DNA from: Mesorhizobium qingshengii
GTDB lineage: Bacteria > Pseudomonadota > Alphaproteobacteria > Rhizobiales > Rhizobiaceae
NCBI RefSeq assembly: GCF_027563465.1
Contig: NZ_JAPFQA010000005.1
Coordinates: 62,001-126,000, forward strand
Direction of reading: 5' to 3'
Length of the DNA: 64,000 nucleotides
Shown: positions 29,403-39,568 of the stretch, piece by piece
Layout of the letters: each line of letters begins with the position of its first letter
How positions within the stretch are numbered: position 1 is the stretch's first letter
The notes under the pieces: model-generated
The model's input: only the letters and a program-made list of their open reading frames with translations
The model's database searches: none
What the model was told of the DNA's origin: nothing
Translations under genes and position numbers: made by a program

Positions 29403-32069
29403 ATGAGTGGCGTGAACGAGATCCGGTCGACATTTCTCGACTACTTCCGCAAGGAGGGTCACGAGATCGTTGCGTCGAGCCCGCTGGTGCCGCGCAACGA
29501 TCCGACGCTGATGTTCACCAACGCCGGCATGGTGCAGTTCAAGAACGTCTTCACCGGCCTTGAGAAGCGGCCCTATTCGCGCGCCTCGACCGCCCAGAAG
29601 AGCGTTCGCGCCGGCGGCAAGCACAACGACCTCGACAATGTCGGCTATACCGCGCGCCATCTGACCTTCTTCGAGATGCTCGGCAATTTCTCCTTCGGCG
29701 ACTACTTCAAGGAGCGTGCGATCGAGCTTGCCTGGAACCTGATCACCAGGGAATTCGGACTGAACAAGGACAAGCTGCTGGTCACCGTCTATCATACGGA
29801 CGATGAGGCGGCCGGCTTCTGGAAGAAGATCGCCGGGTTTTCGGACGACCGCATCATTCGCATCGCGACCTCGGACAATTTCTGGGCGATGGGTGATACC
29901 GGGCCTTGCGGCCCATGCTCGGAGATTTTCATCGACCGGGGCGAGCACATCTGGGGCGGCCCTCCCGGCAGTCCGGAGGAGGACGGGGATCGTTTCCTCG
30001 AATTCTGGAACCTGGTGTTCATGCAGTATGAACAGGTGACGAAGGAGGAGCGCATCGACCTGCCGCGCCCTTCCATCGACACCGGCATGGGCCTGGAGCG
30101 CATGGCGTCGATTCTGCAAGGGGTGGAAAGCGTCTTTGAAACCGATCTGTTCCGTCACCTGATCGACGCGGCGTCGTCGGCGATCGGGCATGGCCCCGAC
30201 AAGGAAACCGTCGCGTCGTTCCGCGTCATCGCGGATCATCTGCGCTCGTCCTCGTTCCTGGTGGCCGACGGCGTGCTGCCGTCGAACGAAGGCCGTGGCT
30301 ATGTCCTGCGCCGCATCATGCGGCGCGCCATGCGCCATGCGCAGTTGCTTGGCTCACGTGATCCGCTGATGTGGCGCCTGGTGCCGGCGCTGGTGCGCGA
30401 GATGGGCCAGGCCTATCCGGAACTGGTGCGCGGCGAACAGTTGATCACCGAGACGCTGAAGCTCGAGGAAACCAGGTTCCGCAAGACGCTGGTGCGCGGC
30501 CTCGGCCTGCTTTCGGAGGCTACGGAAAAGCTGCATGCCGGCGACATGCTGGACGGCGAAACGGCCTTCAAGCTCTACGACACTTACGGGTTCCCGCTCG
30601 ATCTGACGCAGGATGCGCTGCGCCAGCGCAACATCTCGGTCAATCTTGCCGGCTTCACCGATGCAATGGAGCGGCAGAGGGCCGAGGCGCGCGCGCATTG
30701 GGCGGGCTCCGGCGACGCGGCCACCGAGAGGGTCTGGTTCCCGGTGCGCGAGCAGGCGGGCGCCACCGAATTCCTCGGCTACGAGACCGAGCAGGCGGAA
30801 GGCCTCATCCAGGCGCTTGTCAGGGATGGCAAGACCGTCGACAGCGCCAGCAAGGGCGAGGCGGTTGCCGTGGTCGTCAACCAGACACCGTTCTACGGCG
30901 AGTCCGGTGGCCAGATGGGCGACACCGGCGTCATTTCGGGCGAAGGCTTCTCGATCGACATTTCCGATACGCAGAAGAAGGCTGATGGGCTGTTCGTCCA
31001 CATCGGCAAGGTGGCCAGCGGCACGGTCAAGACCGGCGCGGCCGTCGAGTTGAAAGTCGACCATGCGCGCCGCACCAGGCTGCGCGCGAACCATTCGGCG
31101 ACGCATCTGATCCACGAGGCGCTGCGCGAGGTGCTGGGCAGCCATGTCGCGCAGAAGGGCTCGCTGGTCGCGCCCGAGCGCCTGCGCTTCGACATTTCGC
31201 ACAACAAGCCAATCTCGCCCGAGGAGCTCGAGGAGGTCGAGCGCATGGCCAACGAGATCGTCGTGCAGAACAGTCCGGTTTCCACGCGCCTGATGTCGGT
31301 CGACGATGCCATCGCCGAAGGCGCCATGGCGCTGTTTGGCGAGAAATACGGCGACGAGGTGCGTGTCGTGTCGATGGGCACTGGCTTGCATGGCACCAAG
31401 GCGAACCGGCCCTATTCGGTCGAACTCTGCGGCGGCACGCATGTCAGGGCGACTGGCGATATCGGTCTGGTGCGTGTCGTTTCGGATAGCGCGGTCGCCG
31501 CCGGCGTGCGCCGAATCGAGGCATTGACCGGCGAGGCCGCACGCAGGCATCTCGACGAGCAGGACCGGCGTCTCAAATCGATCGCCGCGACGCTGAAGAT
31601 TTCGCCGGCCGACGTGCCGGCGCGTGTCGAGGCGCTGCTCGACGAGCGCAAGAGGCTCGAAAAGGAACTGACCGAGGCGCGCAAGAAGCTGGCGCTGGGC
31701 GGCGGTGCCGCGGCGGGTGCGCCGTCGGAGAACGAGACGGTTGCGGGTGTCGGCTTCCTCGGCAAGGCGGTCTCCGGTGTCTCGCCGAAGGATTTGAAGC
31801 CGTTGGCTGATGCTGGCAAGACGTCTCTCGGCTCCGGCGTCGTTGTCTTCGTCGGCGCCGGCGAGGACAACAAGGCCAGCGTCGTCGTCGCCGTCACCGA
31901 TGATCTTGTCGGCCGCTTCAGCGCCGTCGATCTGGTGCGCGTGGCCTCCGCCGCATTGGGCGGGCAGGGCGGCGGCGGCCGGCCGGACATGGCCCAGGCC
32001 GGCGGCCCGGATGCCTCGAAGGCCAATGATGCGATCGCGGCTGTGAGGGCGGCGCTCGAAGCGGCGTAG
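29403..32069 (+). CDS. alaS: Alanyl-tRNA synthetase
   Basis: An 888-residue class II synthetase for tRNA-Ala. The N-terminal catalytic domain starts with the typical IRSTFLDYF; the editing domain shows [11 protein letters not shown] near residue 563 and CGGTHV near residue 675, whose His and Cys residues form the zinc site that clears mischarged Ser/Gly-tRNA. A coiled coil (about 720-760) precedes the C-Ala domain, ending in a Gly-rich [13 protein letters not shown]. Full length and intact. Confidence 0.98.
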   Translation: MSGVNEIRSTFLDYFRKEGHEIVASSPLVPRNDPTLMFTNAGMVQFKNVFTGLEKRPYSRASTAQKSVRAGGKHNDLDNVGYTARHLTFFEMLGNFSFGDYFKERAIELAWNLITREFGLNKDKLLVTVYHTDDEAAGFWKKIAGFSDDRIIRIATSDNFWAMGDTGPCGPCSEIFIDRGEHIWGGPPGSPEEDGDRFLEFWNLVFMQYEQVTKEERIDLPRPSIDTGMGLERMASILQGVESVFETDLFRHLIDAASSAIGHGPDKETVASFRVIADHLRSSSFLVADGVLPSNEGRGYVLRRIMRRAMRHAQLLGSRDPLMWRLVPALVREMGQAYPELVRGEQLITETLKLEETRFRKTLVRGLGLLSEATEKLHAGDMLDGETAFKLYDTYGFPLDLTQDALRQRNISVNLAGFTDAMERQRAEARAHWAGSGDAATERVWFPVREQAGATEFLGYETEQAEGLIQALVRDGKTVDSASKGEAVAVVVNQTPFYGESGGQMGDTGVISGEGFSIDISDTQKKADGLFVHIGKVASGTVKTGAAVELKVDHARRTRLRANHSATHLIHEALREVLGSHVAQKGSLVAPERLRFDISHNKPISPEELEEVERMANEIVVQNSPVSTRLMSVDDAIAEGAMALFGEKYGDEVRVVSMGTGLHGTKANRPYSVELCGGTHVRATGDIGLVRVVSDSAVAAGVRRIEALTGEAARRHLDEQDRRLKSIAATLKISPADVPARVEALLDERKRLEKELTEARKKLALGGGAAAGAPSENETVAGVGFLGKAVSGVSPKDLKPLADAGKTSLGSGVVVFVGAGEDNKASVVVAVTDDLVGRFSAVDLVRVASAALGGQGGGGRPDMAQAGGPDASKANDAIAAVRAALEAA

Positions 32070-32099
32070 GCCACCGAGGGGACTTATCTTCGGTTAGGC

Positions 32100-32273
32100 A
32101 GCGCCGCCCCTCATCTGGCTGCCGCCATCTTCTCCCCGTAAACGGGGCGAAGGACGCTCTTGTCGCTGCTTTCGCCAATCGCCAGCGTTGCAAAGAAGGC
32201 GCCTGCGTTGCGACAGCCTCTTTCGCCCCGTTTACGGGGAGAAATGCCCGGCAGGGCAATGAGGGGCGGCGCT
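32100..32273. repeat. Composite inverted-repeat element (RIME-like)
   Basis: Perfect 15-bp outer inverted repeats (32100-32114 and 32259-32273, AGCGCCGCCCCTCAT and its complement) enclose perfect 22-bp inner inverted repeats (32130-32151 and 32222-32243), which each contain a CCCCGTAAACGGGG hairpin. A spacer of 70 bases lies between. The arrangement resembles rhizobial intergenic mosaic elements. No ORF lies inside. Confidence 0.8.
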
Positions 32274-32295
32274 AACGCCGAGCAAGTTCGCTCGA

Positions 32296-32922
32296 TTAGC
32301 CAACCTTTTCGGTGTGCACAAAGCTCGGGCGTTCGATCACCCGCGCGTACCAGTCCCGAATATCCGCAAACCGAGCCAGCAGCTTTTGCCCCTCGGCGAC
32401 CTTGACGAAATAGGCAATGATCGGCGCCGCATGCAAATCGGCCAGCGTCAGCTGGTCGCCCAGCAACCATGGCCCCGAGGCTTTCAGCGAGGAGAGCGCC
32501 TGCAACGCCGTGCTTGCCTGTGAAAGCCCGCCGGTTATCAGGGCCTCATCCGGCTCAGCCTTTTCCAGCCGCTCGACGGCGACATCCCAGACCATGGCTC
32601 GGTAGGCATAGGCGTCGAGCATGCCGATGATCTGGTTCATCGTTGCGCGTGCACGCGGGTCTTTCGGCTGCAGTGCCGGGCCGTCGAACGCTTCGTCGAC
32701 ATATCTGGCAATCGCGCCCGTCTCGTAAAGGCGGAAGCCGTCATGCTCGAAGGCCGGGATGCGGCCGAACGGGTGATGTTCGAGATACCAGGCCGGGATG
32801 CCGTCGGCGGCAAAGATGTCGAGCGGCACCAGCTCATAGTCGATGCCTTTCTCCTCCAGCGCCATTCGCGCGATGCGCACGTAGACGCTGTAGTCCGCGC
32901 CATAGAGGATTGGCTTGGTCAT
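32296..32922 (-). CDS. Glutathione S-transferase family protein
   Basis: A 208-residue thioredoxin-fold/all-helical GST. The N-terminal domain shows the glutathione-site region with Ser in DYSVYVRIA, the cis-proline segment FGRIPAFEHD, and LYETGAIARYVDE; the C-terminal helix N-cap motif is LTLADLHAAPI. The substrate is unknown. It is located downstream of icd on the same strand but after the icd terminator, so it probably has its own promoter. Confidence 0.92.
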   Translation of the reverse strand: MTKPILYGADYSVYVRIARMALEEKGIDYELVPLDIFAADGIPAWYLEHHPFGRIPAFEHDGFRLYETGAIARYVDEAFDGPALQPKDPRARATMNQIIGMLDAYAYRAMVWDVAVERLEKAEPDEALITGGLSQASTALQALSSLKASGPWLLGDQLTLADLHAAPIIAYFVKVAEGQKLLARFADIRDWYARVIERPSFVHTEKVG

Positions 32923-32950
32923 GCTGTCAGCCCTTCGCTTTCGCTGCCCA

Positions 32951-32979
32951 AAAAGCGAAGGCTCCTTTCGGAGCCTTCG
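32951..32979 (-). terminator. Terminator downstream of icd
   Basis: A perfect ten-base stem (32956-32965 with 32970-32979, CGAAGGCTCC and its complement) with a four-base loop. On the minus strand it is followed by CTTTTT, directly after the icd stop. Confidence 0.9.
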
Positions 32980-32999
32980 ACATGTGGAAATTTGGGCTC

Positions 33000-34211
33000 T
33001 TACGCCATCGCCTTCTGCAAATTCTCGTCGATCTTGTCGAGGAAACCGGTGGTCGAGAGCCAGGGCTGGTCGGGGCCGATCAGCAGCGACAGGTCCTTGG
33101 TCATGAAGCCGGACTCGACTGTCTGGATGCAGACCTTTTCCAGCGTCTCGGCAAAGCGTTTCAGTTCGGCATTGTCGTCGAGCTTGGCGCGGTGGGCGAG
33201 GCCGCGCGTCCAGGCGAAGATCGAGGCGATCGAATTGGTCGAGGTCTCCTCGCCTTTCTGGTGCTGGCGGTAGTGGCGGGTGACGGTGCCGTGCGCGGCC
33301 TCGGCTTCGACGGTCTTGCCGTCCGGCGTCATCAGCACCGAGGTCATCAGTCCGAGCGAACCGAACCCTTGTGCCACGGTGTCGGACTGGACGTCGCCAT
33401 CATAGTTCTTGCAGGCCCAGACATAGCCGCCCGACCATTTCAGGCTGGAGGCCACCATGTCGTCGATCAGCCGGTGCTCGTACCACAGCTTCTTCGCCTT
33501 GAACTCGGCCTCGAACTCGGCCTCGTAGACTTCCTGGAAAATATCCTTGAAGCGGCCGTCATAGGCCTTGAGGATGGTGTTCTTGGTCGACAGATAGACC
33601 GGGTAGTTGCGCAGCAGGCCGTAGTTCAGCGAGGCGCGGGCGAATTCGCGGATCGACTCGTCGAGATTGTACATGGCCATGGCGACACCGGCGCCGGGCG
33701 CGTCGAACACCTCATGCTCGATCACCTTGCCGTCCTCGCTGACGAACTTGATCGTCAGCTTGCCCTTGCCGGGGAAGCGGAAGTCGGTGGCGCGGTACTG
33801 GTCGCCGAAGGCGTGACGGCCGACGATGATCGGCTTGGTCCAGCCGGGCACCAGGCGCGGCACGTTCTTCATGATGATCGGCTCGCGGAAGATGGTGCCG
33901 CCGAGGATGTTGCGGATGGTGCCGTTCGGCGACTTCCACATCTTCTTCAGCTTGAATTCCTCGACGCGCTGCTCGTCGGGCGTGATCGTCGCGCATTTCA
34001 CGCCGACACCGTATTTCTTGATGGCGTTGGCCGAATCGATGGTCACCTGGTCGTTGGTAGCGTCACGATGCTCGATGCTGAGGTCGTAATATTCGAGTTT
34101 GAGGTCGAGATAAGGGTGGATCAGCTTGTCCTTGATGAACTGCCAGATGATGCGGGTCATCTCGTCGCCGTCGAGTTCGACGACCGGGTTCGCCACCTTG
34201 ATCTTCGCCAT
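33000..34211 (-). CDS. icd: NADP-dependent isocitrate dehydrogenase
   Basis: A 403-residue TCA-cycle enzyme turning isocitrate into 2-oxoglutarate. It is of the eukaryote-like dimeric NADP type common in rhizobia: [20 protein letters not shown] opens the protein, and [16 protein letters not shown] near residue 308 carries the NADP-binding region. The true start is ATG 34211; the longer open frame is spurious. A strong terminator follows. Confidence 0.97.
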   Translation of the reverse strand: MAKIKVANPVVELDGDEMTRIIWQFIKDKLIHPYLDLKLEYYDLSIEHRDATNDQVTIDSANAIKKYGVGVKCATITPDEQRVEEFKLKKMWKSPNGTIRNILGGTIFREPIIMKNVPRLVPGWTKPIIVGRHAFGDQYRATDFRFPGKGKLTIKFVSEDGKVIEHEVFDAPGAGVAMAMYNLDESIREFARASLNYGLLRNYPVYLSTKNTILKAYDGRFKDIFQEVYEAEFEAEFKAKKLWYEHRLIDDMVASSLKWSGGYVWACKNYDGDVQSDTVAQGFGSLGLMTSVLMTPDGKTVEAEAAHGTVTRHYRQHQKGEETSTNSIASIFAWTRGLAHRAKLDDNAELKRFAETLEKVCIQTVESGFMTKDLSLLIGPDQPWLSTTGFLDKIDENLQKAMA

Positions 34212-34428
34212 GGAAAGAATGCCTCGTTGCTGGGATATGGGACGGCCTTGCCCGCGTGGCGTTCGGCCGGGGGATGCCCGCCCGTATATCAAAGCGTTTT
34301 TGGCCGCGCAAACGGCGATCGGTCACGAATGTGGGGCCGTGGCCTCCATCATTTGCGAATGCTTCATTTTAACGGCCGAATGTGGCAGGGGACGCTGAAA
34401 TGCCGCAAACAGCAGTTCATTGACAATC

Positions 34429-35349
34429 ATGCCAGCCACCGAAGACACCACCACCATTCCCGCCGCCGGTCCGGCCATCATCCTGGTCGAGCCGCAGCTC
34501 GGCGAGAACATCGGCATGGTAGCACGCGCCATGGCCAATTTCGGCTTGGTCGAGCTGCGCCTGGTCAACCCGCGCGACGGCTGGCCGAGCGAGAAGGCGC
34601 GCGCGGCCGCCAGCCGTGCCGACCATGTCATCGATGCGGTGAAGGTGTTCGACGATCTGGCCTCGGCGCTCGCCGACCTGAACTTCGTTTTCGCCACCAC
34701 CGCCAGGCAGCGCGACGGCTTCAAAGCCGTGCGCGGCCCGGTGGAGGCGGGCAGGGTGCTCCGCGCCCGTCACGGTATGGGGCAGCGCACCGGCATCCTG
34801 TTCGGCCGCGAGCGCTTCGGTCTCTACAATGACGAGGTTGGCCTTGCCGACGAGATCGTCACCTTCCCGGTCGATCCTGATTTCTCCTCGCTCAACATCG
34901 CCCAGGCGGCCTTGCTGATGTCCTACGAGTGGATGAAGTCCGGCCTGGAAGACGAGACCAAAACCAACTTTGCCGGCCCAGACATGAAGCCGGCAAGCAA
35001 GGAAGAGTTGCACGGCCTGTTCGCCTATCTGGAAGGTGCGCTCGAAGCGCGCGGCTATTTCCGGCCGGCGCCGAAGAAGCCGAAGATGGTCGACAATCTG
35101 CGCACCGTGCTGACGCGCGCCGGCTTCGCCGAACCGGAGCTCAAGGTGCTGCGCGGCATCATCTCGTCGCTGGACAGATTTTCGCCGGCGATGCCGCGCG
35201 GCGACGGCTCTCCCGGCGACGATCCAAGGCGTTTGCCCGCGGCCGCCGCGCGCGCCCGCAAGGCGGAAGCGGGTCGACCGGCGCCCGACGCCAATGGCGA
35301 CGACAATGACACGCCGCCGCTCGGCGGCAGGGGAACCGACAATGACTGA
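34429..35349 (+). CDS. TrmJ-family tRNA/rRNA methyltransferase (SpoU class)
   Basis: A 306-residue SPOUT methyltransferase. The family motifs are [18 protein letters not shown] near residue 16 (motif 1), [15 protein letters not shown] near residue 125 (motif 2) and [15 protein letters not shown] near residue 150 (motif 3). TrmJ methylates ribose at position 32 of some tRNAs. The C-terminal 70 residues form a helical then low-complexity Gly/Ala/Arg-rich tail. ATG 34429 is preferred over the TTG at 34420. It overlaps murI by eight bases. Confidence 0.9.
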   Translation: MPATEDTTTIPAAGPAIILVEPQLGENIGMVARAMANFGLVELRLVNPRDGWPSEKARAAASRADHVIDAVKVFDDLASALADLNFVFATTARQRDGFKAVRGPVEAGRVLRARHGMGQRTGILFGRERFGLYNDEVGLADEIVTFPVDPDFSSLNIAQAALLMSYEWMKSGLEDETKTNFAGPDMKPASKEELHGLFAYLEGALEARGYFRPAPKKPKMVDNLRTVLTRAGFAEPELKVLRGIISSLDRFSPAMPRGDGSPGDDPRRLPAAAARARKAEAGRPAPDANGDDNDTPPLGGRGTDND

Positions 35350-36142
35350 GCGGCCGATCCTGATGTTCGATTCCGGCATTGGCGGGCTCACCGTGCTGCG
35401 CGAGGCACGCGTCCTGATGCCCGATCGTCGCTTCATCTATGTCGCCGACGATGCCGCCTTCCCCTATGGCGCCTGGGAAGAGCCGGCGCTGAGGGCCCAT
35501 ATACTGGAGTTGTTCGACAAATTGCTAGACCGGTTTGCGCCGGCCATTTCGGTCATCGCCTGCAACACCGCCTCGACGCTGGTGATCGACGCGCTGCGCG
35601 AGAGATTTCCCGAGCATCCCTTCGTCGGCATGGTGCCGGCGATCAAGCCGGCCGCGGAACGCACGCGTTCCGGGCTGGTTTCGGTGCTGGCGACGCCCGG
35701 CACGGTGAAGCGTCAGTATACGCGGGATCTGATCGGCAAATGGGCGCAGAAGTGCCACGTCCGCCTGGTCGGCAGCGACAATCTGGCGGGATTGGCCGAG
35801 ATCTACATGCGCGAGGGTTTCGTCGACGAAGAGGCGGTGCGCGCCGAGATCGCGCCCTGCTTCGTCGAACACGATGCGTTGCGGACCGATATCGTCGTGC
35901 TCGCCTGCACGCACTATCCCTTTCTGGCCAATCGCATGCGCAAGACGGCGCCCTGGCCGGTCGATTGGCTCGATCCGGCTGAAGCGATTGCGCGCCGGGC
36001 GCTTTCGCTTCTCGCGGACATCGATCCGAGCGGTCGTGGCGAGGTGCTCCCGGAAGGCCCCGACCTTGCTGTCTTCACATCGAAAAGAACCGATTTCCCG
36101 ACCCGTCGCCTGATGCAGGGGTTCGGGCTGGCGATGTCCTGA
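35342..36142 (+). CDS. murI: Glutamate racemase
   Basis: A 266-residue enzyme making D-glutamate for peptidoglycan. The two catalytic cysteines are intact, in IACNTAST near residue 73 and LACTHYPFL near residue 187, and the [10 protein letters not shown] opening is typical. The ATG at 35342 overlaps the end of the methyltransferase gene, indicating coupled translation. Confidence 0.97.
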   Translation: MTERPILMFDSGIGGLTVLREARVLMPDRRFIYVADDAAFPYGAWEEPALRAHILELFDKLLDRFAPAISVIACNTASTLVIDALRERFPEHPFVGMVPAIKPAAERTRSGLVSVLATPGTVKRQYTRDLIGKWAQKCHVRLVGSDNLAGLAEIYMREGFVDEEAVRAEIAPCFVEHDALRTDIVVLACTHYPFLANRMRKTAPWPVDWLDPAEAIARRALSLLADIDPSGRGEVLPEGPDLAVFTSKRTDFPTRRLMQGFGLAMS

Positions 36143-36207
36143 TCCTCGAAGGGAACATCACGGCGGCCGTTGCGTTTTTCTCCTGATGCAAAACGGGAGA
36201 ACCGATC

Positions 36208-36396
36208 ATGCCTGCCACCTCGAAAGCCCAGCAAATGGCCGCCGGTGCCGCACTTTCCGCAAAGCGCGGCGAGACGAAAAAGAGCGAGCTCAAGGGCGCG
36301 TCCCGGGAAATGTTCGAATCGATGAGCGAAAAGCAACTCGAGGAGTTCGCCGAGACGAAGCGCAAGGGACTGCCTGAAAAGAAATCGAAGCACTAG
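36208..36396 (+). CDS. DUF3008 family small protein
   Basis: A 62-residue, highly charged, Lys/Glu-rich protein with the family pattern MPATSKAQQMAAGAAL and SMSEKQLEEFAETKRKGLP. Members are widespread in Proteobacteria and have no known function; some are described among stress-induced small proteins. It is followed four bases after its stop by a clear terminator, so it is likely a separate short transcript or the end of the trmJ-murI one. Confidence 0.88.
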   Translation: MPATSKAQQMAAGAALSAKRGETKKSELKGASREMFESMSEKQLEEFAETKRKGLPEKKSKH

Positions 36397-36400
36397 GTCA

Positions 36401-36428
36401 AAAGCCCGCGGCCAGAACCGCGGGCTTT
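36401..36428 (+). terminator. Terminator after the DUF3008 gene
   Basis: A perfect 11-base stem (36401-36411 with 36418-36428, AAAGCCCGCGG and its complement) around a six-base loop. The A and T ends of the stem make it usable in both directions, which suits the convergent small secreted protein gene. Confidence 0.85.
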
Positions 36429-36464
36429 GAATGATATGTGGGCCGCCTGGGGCCGAACTATGAT

Positions 36465-36671
36465 CTACCAGCGCCCCCAGCAGCGCCGCACCTTGTAGCG
36501 GATGACGTGTCTGTGGCCATGCCGCCAGATCACCCTCTTCTTCACCACCACGCGGCAAACGTGGTGATGCCGGTGTCCCTGCCAATGTCTGGCTTCTGCC
36601 GGCTCCGGTGCAACCGCCACCGATCCGGCCAACACCGCCGCGCCTGCCAACGTTAGGAAGAACTTCTTCAT
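36465..36671 (-). CDS. Small secreted His/Arg-rich protein
   Basis: A 68-residue precursor. The signal peptide (MKKFFLTLAGAAVLAGSV..., cleaved near AEA at about residue 27) leaves a mature peptide of roughly 41 residues dominated by His and Arg, with two cysteines and repeated HRHHH and HGHRH clusters. The ATG at 36671 is followed by a convincing signal sequence; the longer frame upstream is not needed. Similar short proteins occur in rhizobial genomes without assigned function. Metal binding or envelope charge effects are possible. Confidence 0.75.
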   Translation of the reverse strand: MKKFFLTLAGAAVLAGSVAVAPEPAEARHWQGHRHHHVCRVVVKKRVIWRHGHRHVIRYKVRRCWGRW

Positions 36672-36800
36672 GTGACTACAGTCTCCTTTAGCTCCAGTCC
36701 CTTCCTGATGCCGCTGGCGCAATCACCTCCCGCCACATCCGGCACTGCATCAACATCGGAAACGGTATATCGTTTGCCTTGCGCAACGCCAGGCACAAGC

Positions 36801-36830
36801 TTGACAGCGGTTAAAACTCGGTTTAACCAG
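36801..36830 (+). promoter_or_regulatory. Candidate rpsD promoter with operator-like palindrome
   Basis: TTGACA (36801-36806) is followed after 17 bases by TAACCA. A perfect palindrome GGTTAAA-N6-TTTAACC (36809-36828) covers the spacer and -10 region. A bound protein there would block polymerase. Confidence 0.45.
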
Positions 36831-37004
36831 CCGCCAACGCCGGGCAGCGATGTCCGGTGTTTGTTTTGTATACGCAAGATCAGTGAGCCTCAGACGTTTT
36901 CTGATCCTGTTTGAAATGACGTGTCCCGTGGGTTTTCCGCCGCGTTGCGTGGGAAGACCCTGTCAGGTCTCGAAAACGGAGGCCAGAGGAGGGCGCGTTT
37001 CCTT

Positions 37005-37039
37005 CACCCGGACCATGAGGTTCCGGGTGTGTTTGTTTT
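37005..37039 (+). promoter_or_regulatory. rpsD leader hairpin, terminator-like
   Basis: Stem CACCCGGA (37005-37012) pairs perfectly with TCCGGGTG (37022-37029), with an eight-base loop and a T-rich tail TGTTTGTTTT ending 13 bases before the rpsD start. No plus-strand gene directly precedes it, so it lies in the rpsD leader and could act as an attenuator or protein-binding site. Confidence 0.55.
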
Positions 37040-37052
37040 GAAAGGGAATGCG

Positions 37053-37670
37053 ATGAGCAAGCGCGAATCCGCGAAGTACAAGATCGACCGCCGTCTTGGC
37101 GAGAACATTTGGGGCCGCCCGAAGTCCCCGGTCAACAAGCGTGAATACGGCCCCGGCCAGCATGGCCAGCGCCGCAAGGGCAAGCTTTCCGATTTCGGCC
37201 TGCAGCTGCGTGCCAAGCAGAAGCTGAAGGGTCACTATGGCGACGTCTCGGAAAAGCAGTTCCGCAAGGTTTATGAAGAGGCCGACCGCCGCAAGGGCGA
37301 CACCTCCGAGAACCTGATCGGCCTGCTCGAGTCGCGTCTCGACGCGGTCGTCTATCGCGCCAAGTTCGTGCCGACCATTTTCGCCGCCCGTCAGTTCGTC
37401 AATCACGGCCACGTCAACGTCAACGGCAAGCGCGTCAACATCGGCTCGTACCGCTGCAAGCCGGGCGATGTCATCGAAGTACGTGAAAAGTCGAAGCAGC
37501 TGGTGATCGTCCTGGAGGCAGTCGGTCTCGCCGAGCGCGACGTGCCGGACTACATCGAAGCCGACCACAACAAGATGGTCGCGACCTTCGCGCGCATCCC
37601 TGGCCTGGCCGACGTTCCGTTCGCCGTGCAGATGGAACCGAACCTGGTCGTCGAATTCTATTCGCGTTGA
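37053..37670 (+). CDS. rpsD: 30S ribosomal protein S4
   Basis: A 205-residue ribosomal protein that starts 30S assembly and binds 16S rRNA. The S4 RNA-binding domain includes [14 protein letters not shown] and [21 protein letters not shown] (about 94-150). The N-terminal zinc cysteines found in some bacteria are absent, as usual in alphaproteobacteria. As commonly in rhizobia it lies outside the main ribosomal protein operons. AAAGGGAA precedes the ATG, and a terminator follows. Confidence 0.98.
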   Translation: MSKRESAKYKIDRRLGENIWGRPKSPVNKREYGPGQHGQRRKGKLSDFGLQLRAKQKLKGHYGDVSEKQFRKVYEEADRRKGDTSENLIGLLESRLDAVVYRAKFVPTIFAARQFVNHGHVNVNGKRVNIGSYRCKPGDVIEVREKSKQLVIVLEAVGLAERDVPDYIEADHNKMVATFARIPGLADVPFAVQMEPNLVVEFYSR

Positions 37671-37694
37671 TCGAACGCATTTTACGACATCAAG

Positions 37695-37726
37695 AAAAGG
37701 CCGCCCTTCGAGGCGGCCTTTTCTTT
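37695..37726 (+). terminator. Terminator of rpsD
   Basis: A perfect stem of 11 bases (37695-37705 with 37712-37722, AAAAGGCCGCC and its complement), loop CTTCGA, followed by TTTT within the stem end and TCTTT. Confidence 0.92.
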
Positions 37727-37801
37727 GTCTGCCATGTCCGCTAATTCCGGGCGCAGCGACGTGCCGGACATTCGTCGCCCGAGGATTTTGGAACTGACGC
37801 C

Positions 37802-38695
37802 ATGAACATGCTGCCAGACGCCGAATCGCTTGAACCAGGAACTGAAATCGAAGGTGGCTTTCATCCGCTGTTCGCCGATGTGCCGTCCTCTGTCGAATTC
37901 AACAAATTGCGCAAGCGGCTGCTGCGGCTCACGCGTCAGGCGATCGAGGATTTCTCGATGGTCAAGCCGGGCCAGCGTTGGCTGGTCGCGCTGTCGGGTG
38001 GCAAGGATTCCTACGGGCTGCTTGCCGTTCTGCTGGATCTCAAATGGCGCGGGCTGCTGCCGGTCGATTTGCTGGCCTGCAATCTCGACCAGGGCCAGCC
38101 GAATTTCCCCAAACAGATCCTGCCCGACTATCTCGCTCGATACGCCATCCCGCATCGCATCGAATATCAGGACACCTATTCCGTCGTCACCGGCAAGCTG
38201 CCCGAGGGCAGCACCTATTGTTCGCTGTGTTCGCGGCTCAGGCGCGGCCATCTCTATCGCATCGCGCGCGAGGAGGGGTGCTCGGCGCTGGTGCTCGGCC
38301 ACCATCGCGAGGACATTCTCGAAACCTTCTTCATGAACCTGTTCCATGGTGGCCGTCTCGCCGCCATGCCAGCAAAGCTGCTCAACGACGAGGGCGACGT
38401 CATGGTGCTGCGGCCGCTGAGCTATTGCGCCGAAACCGACCTCGAAAAATTCGCCGCGTCGATGCGGTTCCCGATCATCCCTTGCGACCTCTGTGGCAGT
38501 CAGGAAGGTCTGCAGCGCAACGCCATGAAGGCGATGCTCGAGGATATCGAGAAGCGCATGCCCGGCCGCAAGGATACGATGCTGCGCGCGCTGTCAAACA
38601 GCAGGCCATCGCATCTGCTCGACAGAAAACTGTTCGATTTCGCAGCGCTCGATGAGACCCCAACCGCCAGGCAAGACATTTCCGATGATATTTGA
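37802..38695 (+). CDS. ttcA: tRNA 2-thiocytidine biosynthesis protein TtcA
   Basis: A 297-residue PP-loop ATPase that thiolates cytidine 32 of certain tRNAs. The ATP motif SGGKDS is at about residues 66-71; the Fe-S cluster cysteines are in CSLCSR near 140 and CDLCGS near 230, matching TtcA, which depends on a 4Fe-4S cluster. It overlaps the next gene by 11 bases. Confidence 0.95.
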   Translation: MNMLPDAESLEPGTEIEGGFHPLFADVPSSVEFNKLRKRLLRLTRQAIEDFSMVKPGQRWLVALSGGKDSYGLLAVLLDLKWRGLLPVDLLACNLDQGQPNFPKQILPDYLARYAIPHRIEYQDTYSVVTGKLPEGSTYCSLCSRLRRGHLYRIAREEGCSALVLGHHREDILETFFMNLFHGGRLAAMPAKLLNDEGDVMVLRPLSYCAETDLEKFAASMRFPIIPCDLCGSQEGLQRNAMKAMLEDIEKRMPGRKDTMLRALSNSRPSHLLDRKLFDFAALDETPTARQDISDDI

Positions 38696-39512
38696 CGACA
38701 CCGCGATCGACTGGCTGGCCGGCATTCTGGCAGAGGCGGCCCAGACCGAGATCATGCCGCGCTTTCGCCGGCTGGGCGACGGCGATATCCGGCAGAAGAC
38801 ATCCGCCGCCGACCTGGTGACGGAGGCTGACGTGAATGCCGAGCGGCTCGTCACCGCCAGTCTGCGCGGGCGTTATCCCCAGGCGATGATCGTCGGCGAG
38901 GAAGCCTGTTCCGACAATCCAGGGCTTCTCGACGGCCTGGGCGATGCCGATCTGGCTTTCGTCATCGATCCGGTGGATGGCACCTTCAACTTTGCTTCGG
39001 GCGTGCCGCTTTTCGGCGTCATGCTGGCCGTCGTGGTCAAGGGCGAGACCGTTGCCGGCATCATCCATGACCCTGTCGGCAAGGACTGGCTGATCGGCGC
39101 CAAGGGCGCCGGCAGCCATATCAGGCATGCGCATGGCGGTCTGGAGAAGGTGCGCGTCACGGCACCCGCGCCGCTCTCGGAAATGACCGGCTCTGTCTCC
39201 TGGCAATACATGCCGGAACCGGAACGGTCACGGCTGGCCCGCAACCAGACGAAGATCCTGTCGCAATTTGCCTACCGCTGCGCGGCGCATGAATACCGCC
39301 TGCTGGCCAGCGGCCATGCCCATTTCGTCGTCTATAACAAGCTGATGCCGTGGGATCATCTGGCCGGCGTGCTGATTCATGCCGAGGCGGGCGGCCACGC
39401 CGCGCGCTTCGACGGCAGCGCCTATCTGCCGTCGCATCTCGACGGCGGTCTGCTGGTCGCACCCGACAGGCAAAGCTGGCAGGACCTGCGCCGCGAACTC
39501 TGGGCACAATAG
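38685..39512 (+). CDS. Inositol monophosphatase family protein
   Basis: A 275-residue magnesium-dependent, lithium-sensitive-type phosphatase. The metal motifs are GEEA near residue 70, DPVDGTFNF near residue 92 and [15 protein letters not shown] near residue 225. Substrates in the family include inositol phosphate, histidinol phosphate and PAP; none can be chosen from sequence. The ATG lies inside the end of ttcA, so the two are cotranslated. Confidence 0.93.
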   Translation: MIFDDTAIDWLAGILAEAAQTEIMPRFRRLGDGDIRQKTSAADLVTEADVNAERLVTASLRGRYPQAMIVGEEACSDNPGLLDGLGDADLAFVIDPVDGTFNFASGVPLFGVMLAVVVKGETVAGIIHDPVGKDWLIGAKGAGSHIRHAHGGLEKVRVTAPAPLSEMTGSVSWQYMPEPERSRLARNQTKILSQFAYRCAAHEYRLLASGHAHFVVYNKLMPWDHLAGVLIHAEAGGHAARFDGSAYLPSHLDGGLLVAPDRQSWQDLRRELWAQ

Positions 39513-39568
39513 GATCAGCTCCCGCGCTGGCGACTAGATCGCCGGGCTGTATGCCGAAAAACAATAAT

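Larger units (their letters stand above)
36672..37052. other. Intergenic region between secreted-peptide gene and rpsD
   Basis: 381 bases without a recognisable gene. It holds the divergent promoters: AGGAGAC for the peptide gene on the minus strand, the TTGACA/palindrome segment at 36801-36830, and the rpsD leader with the hairpin at 37005-37029. Confidence 0.6.

Noticed and set aside
32643..34832. A 729-codon plus-strand open frame across icd
   Set aside because: It runs antisense to icd and then into trmJ in a wrong frame, with no recognisable domain.
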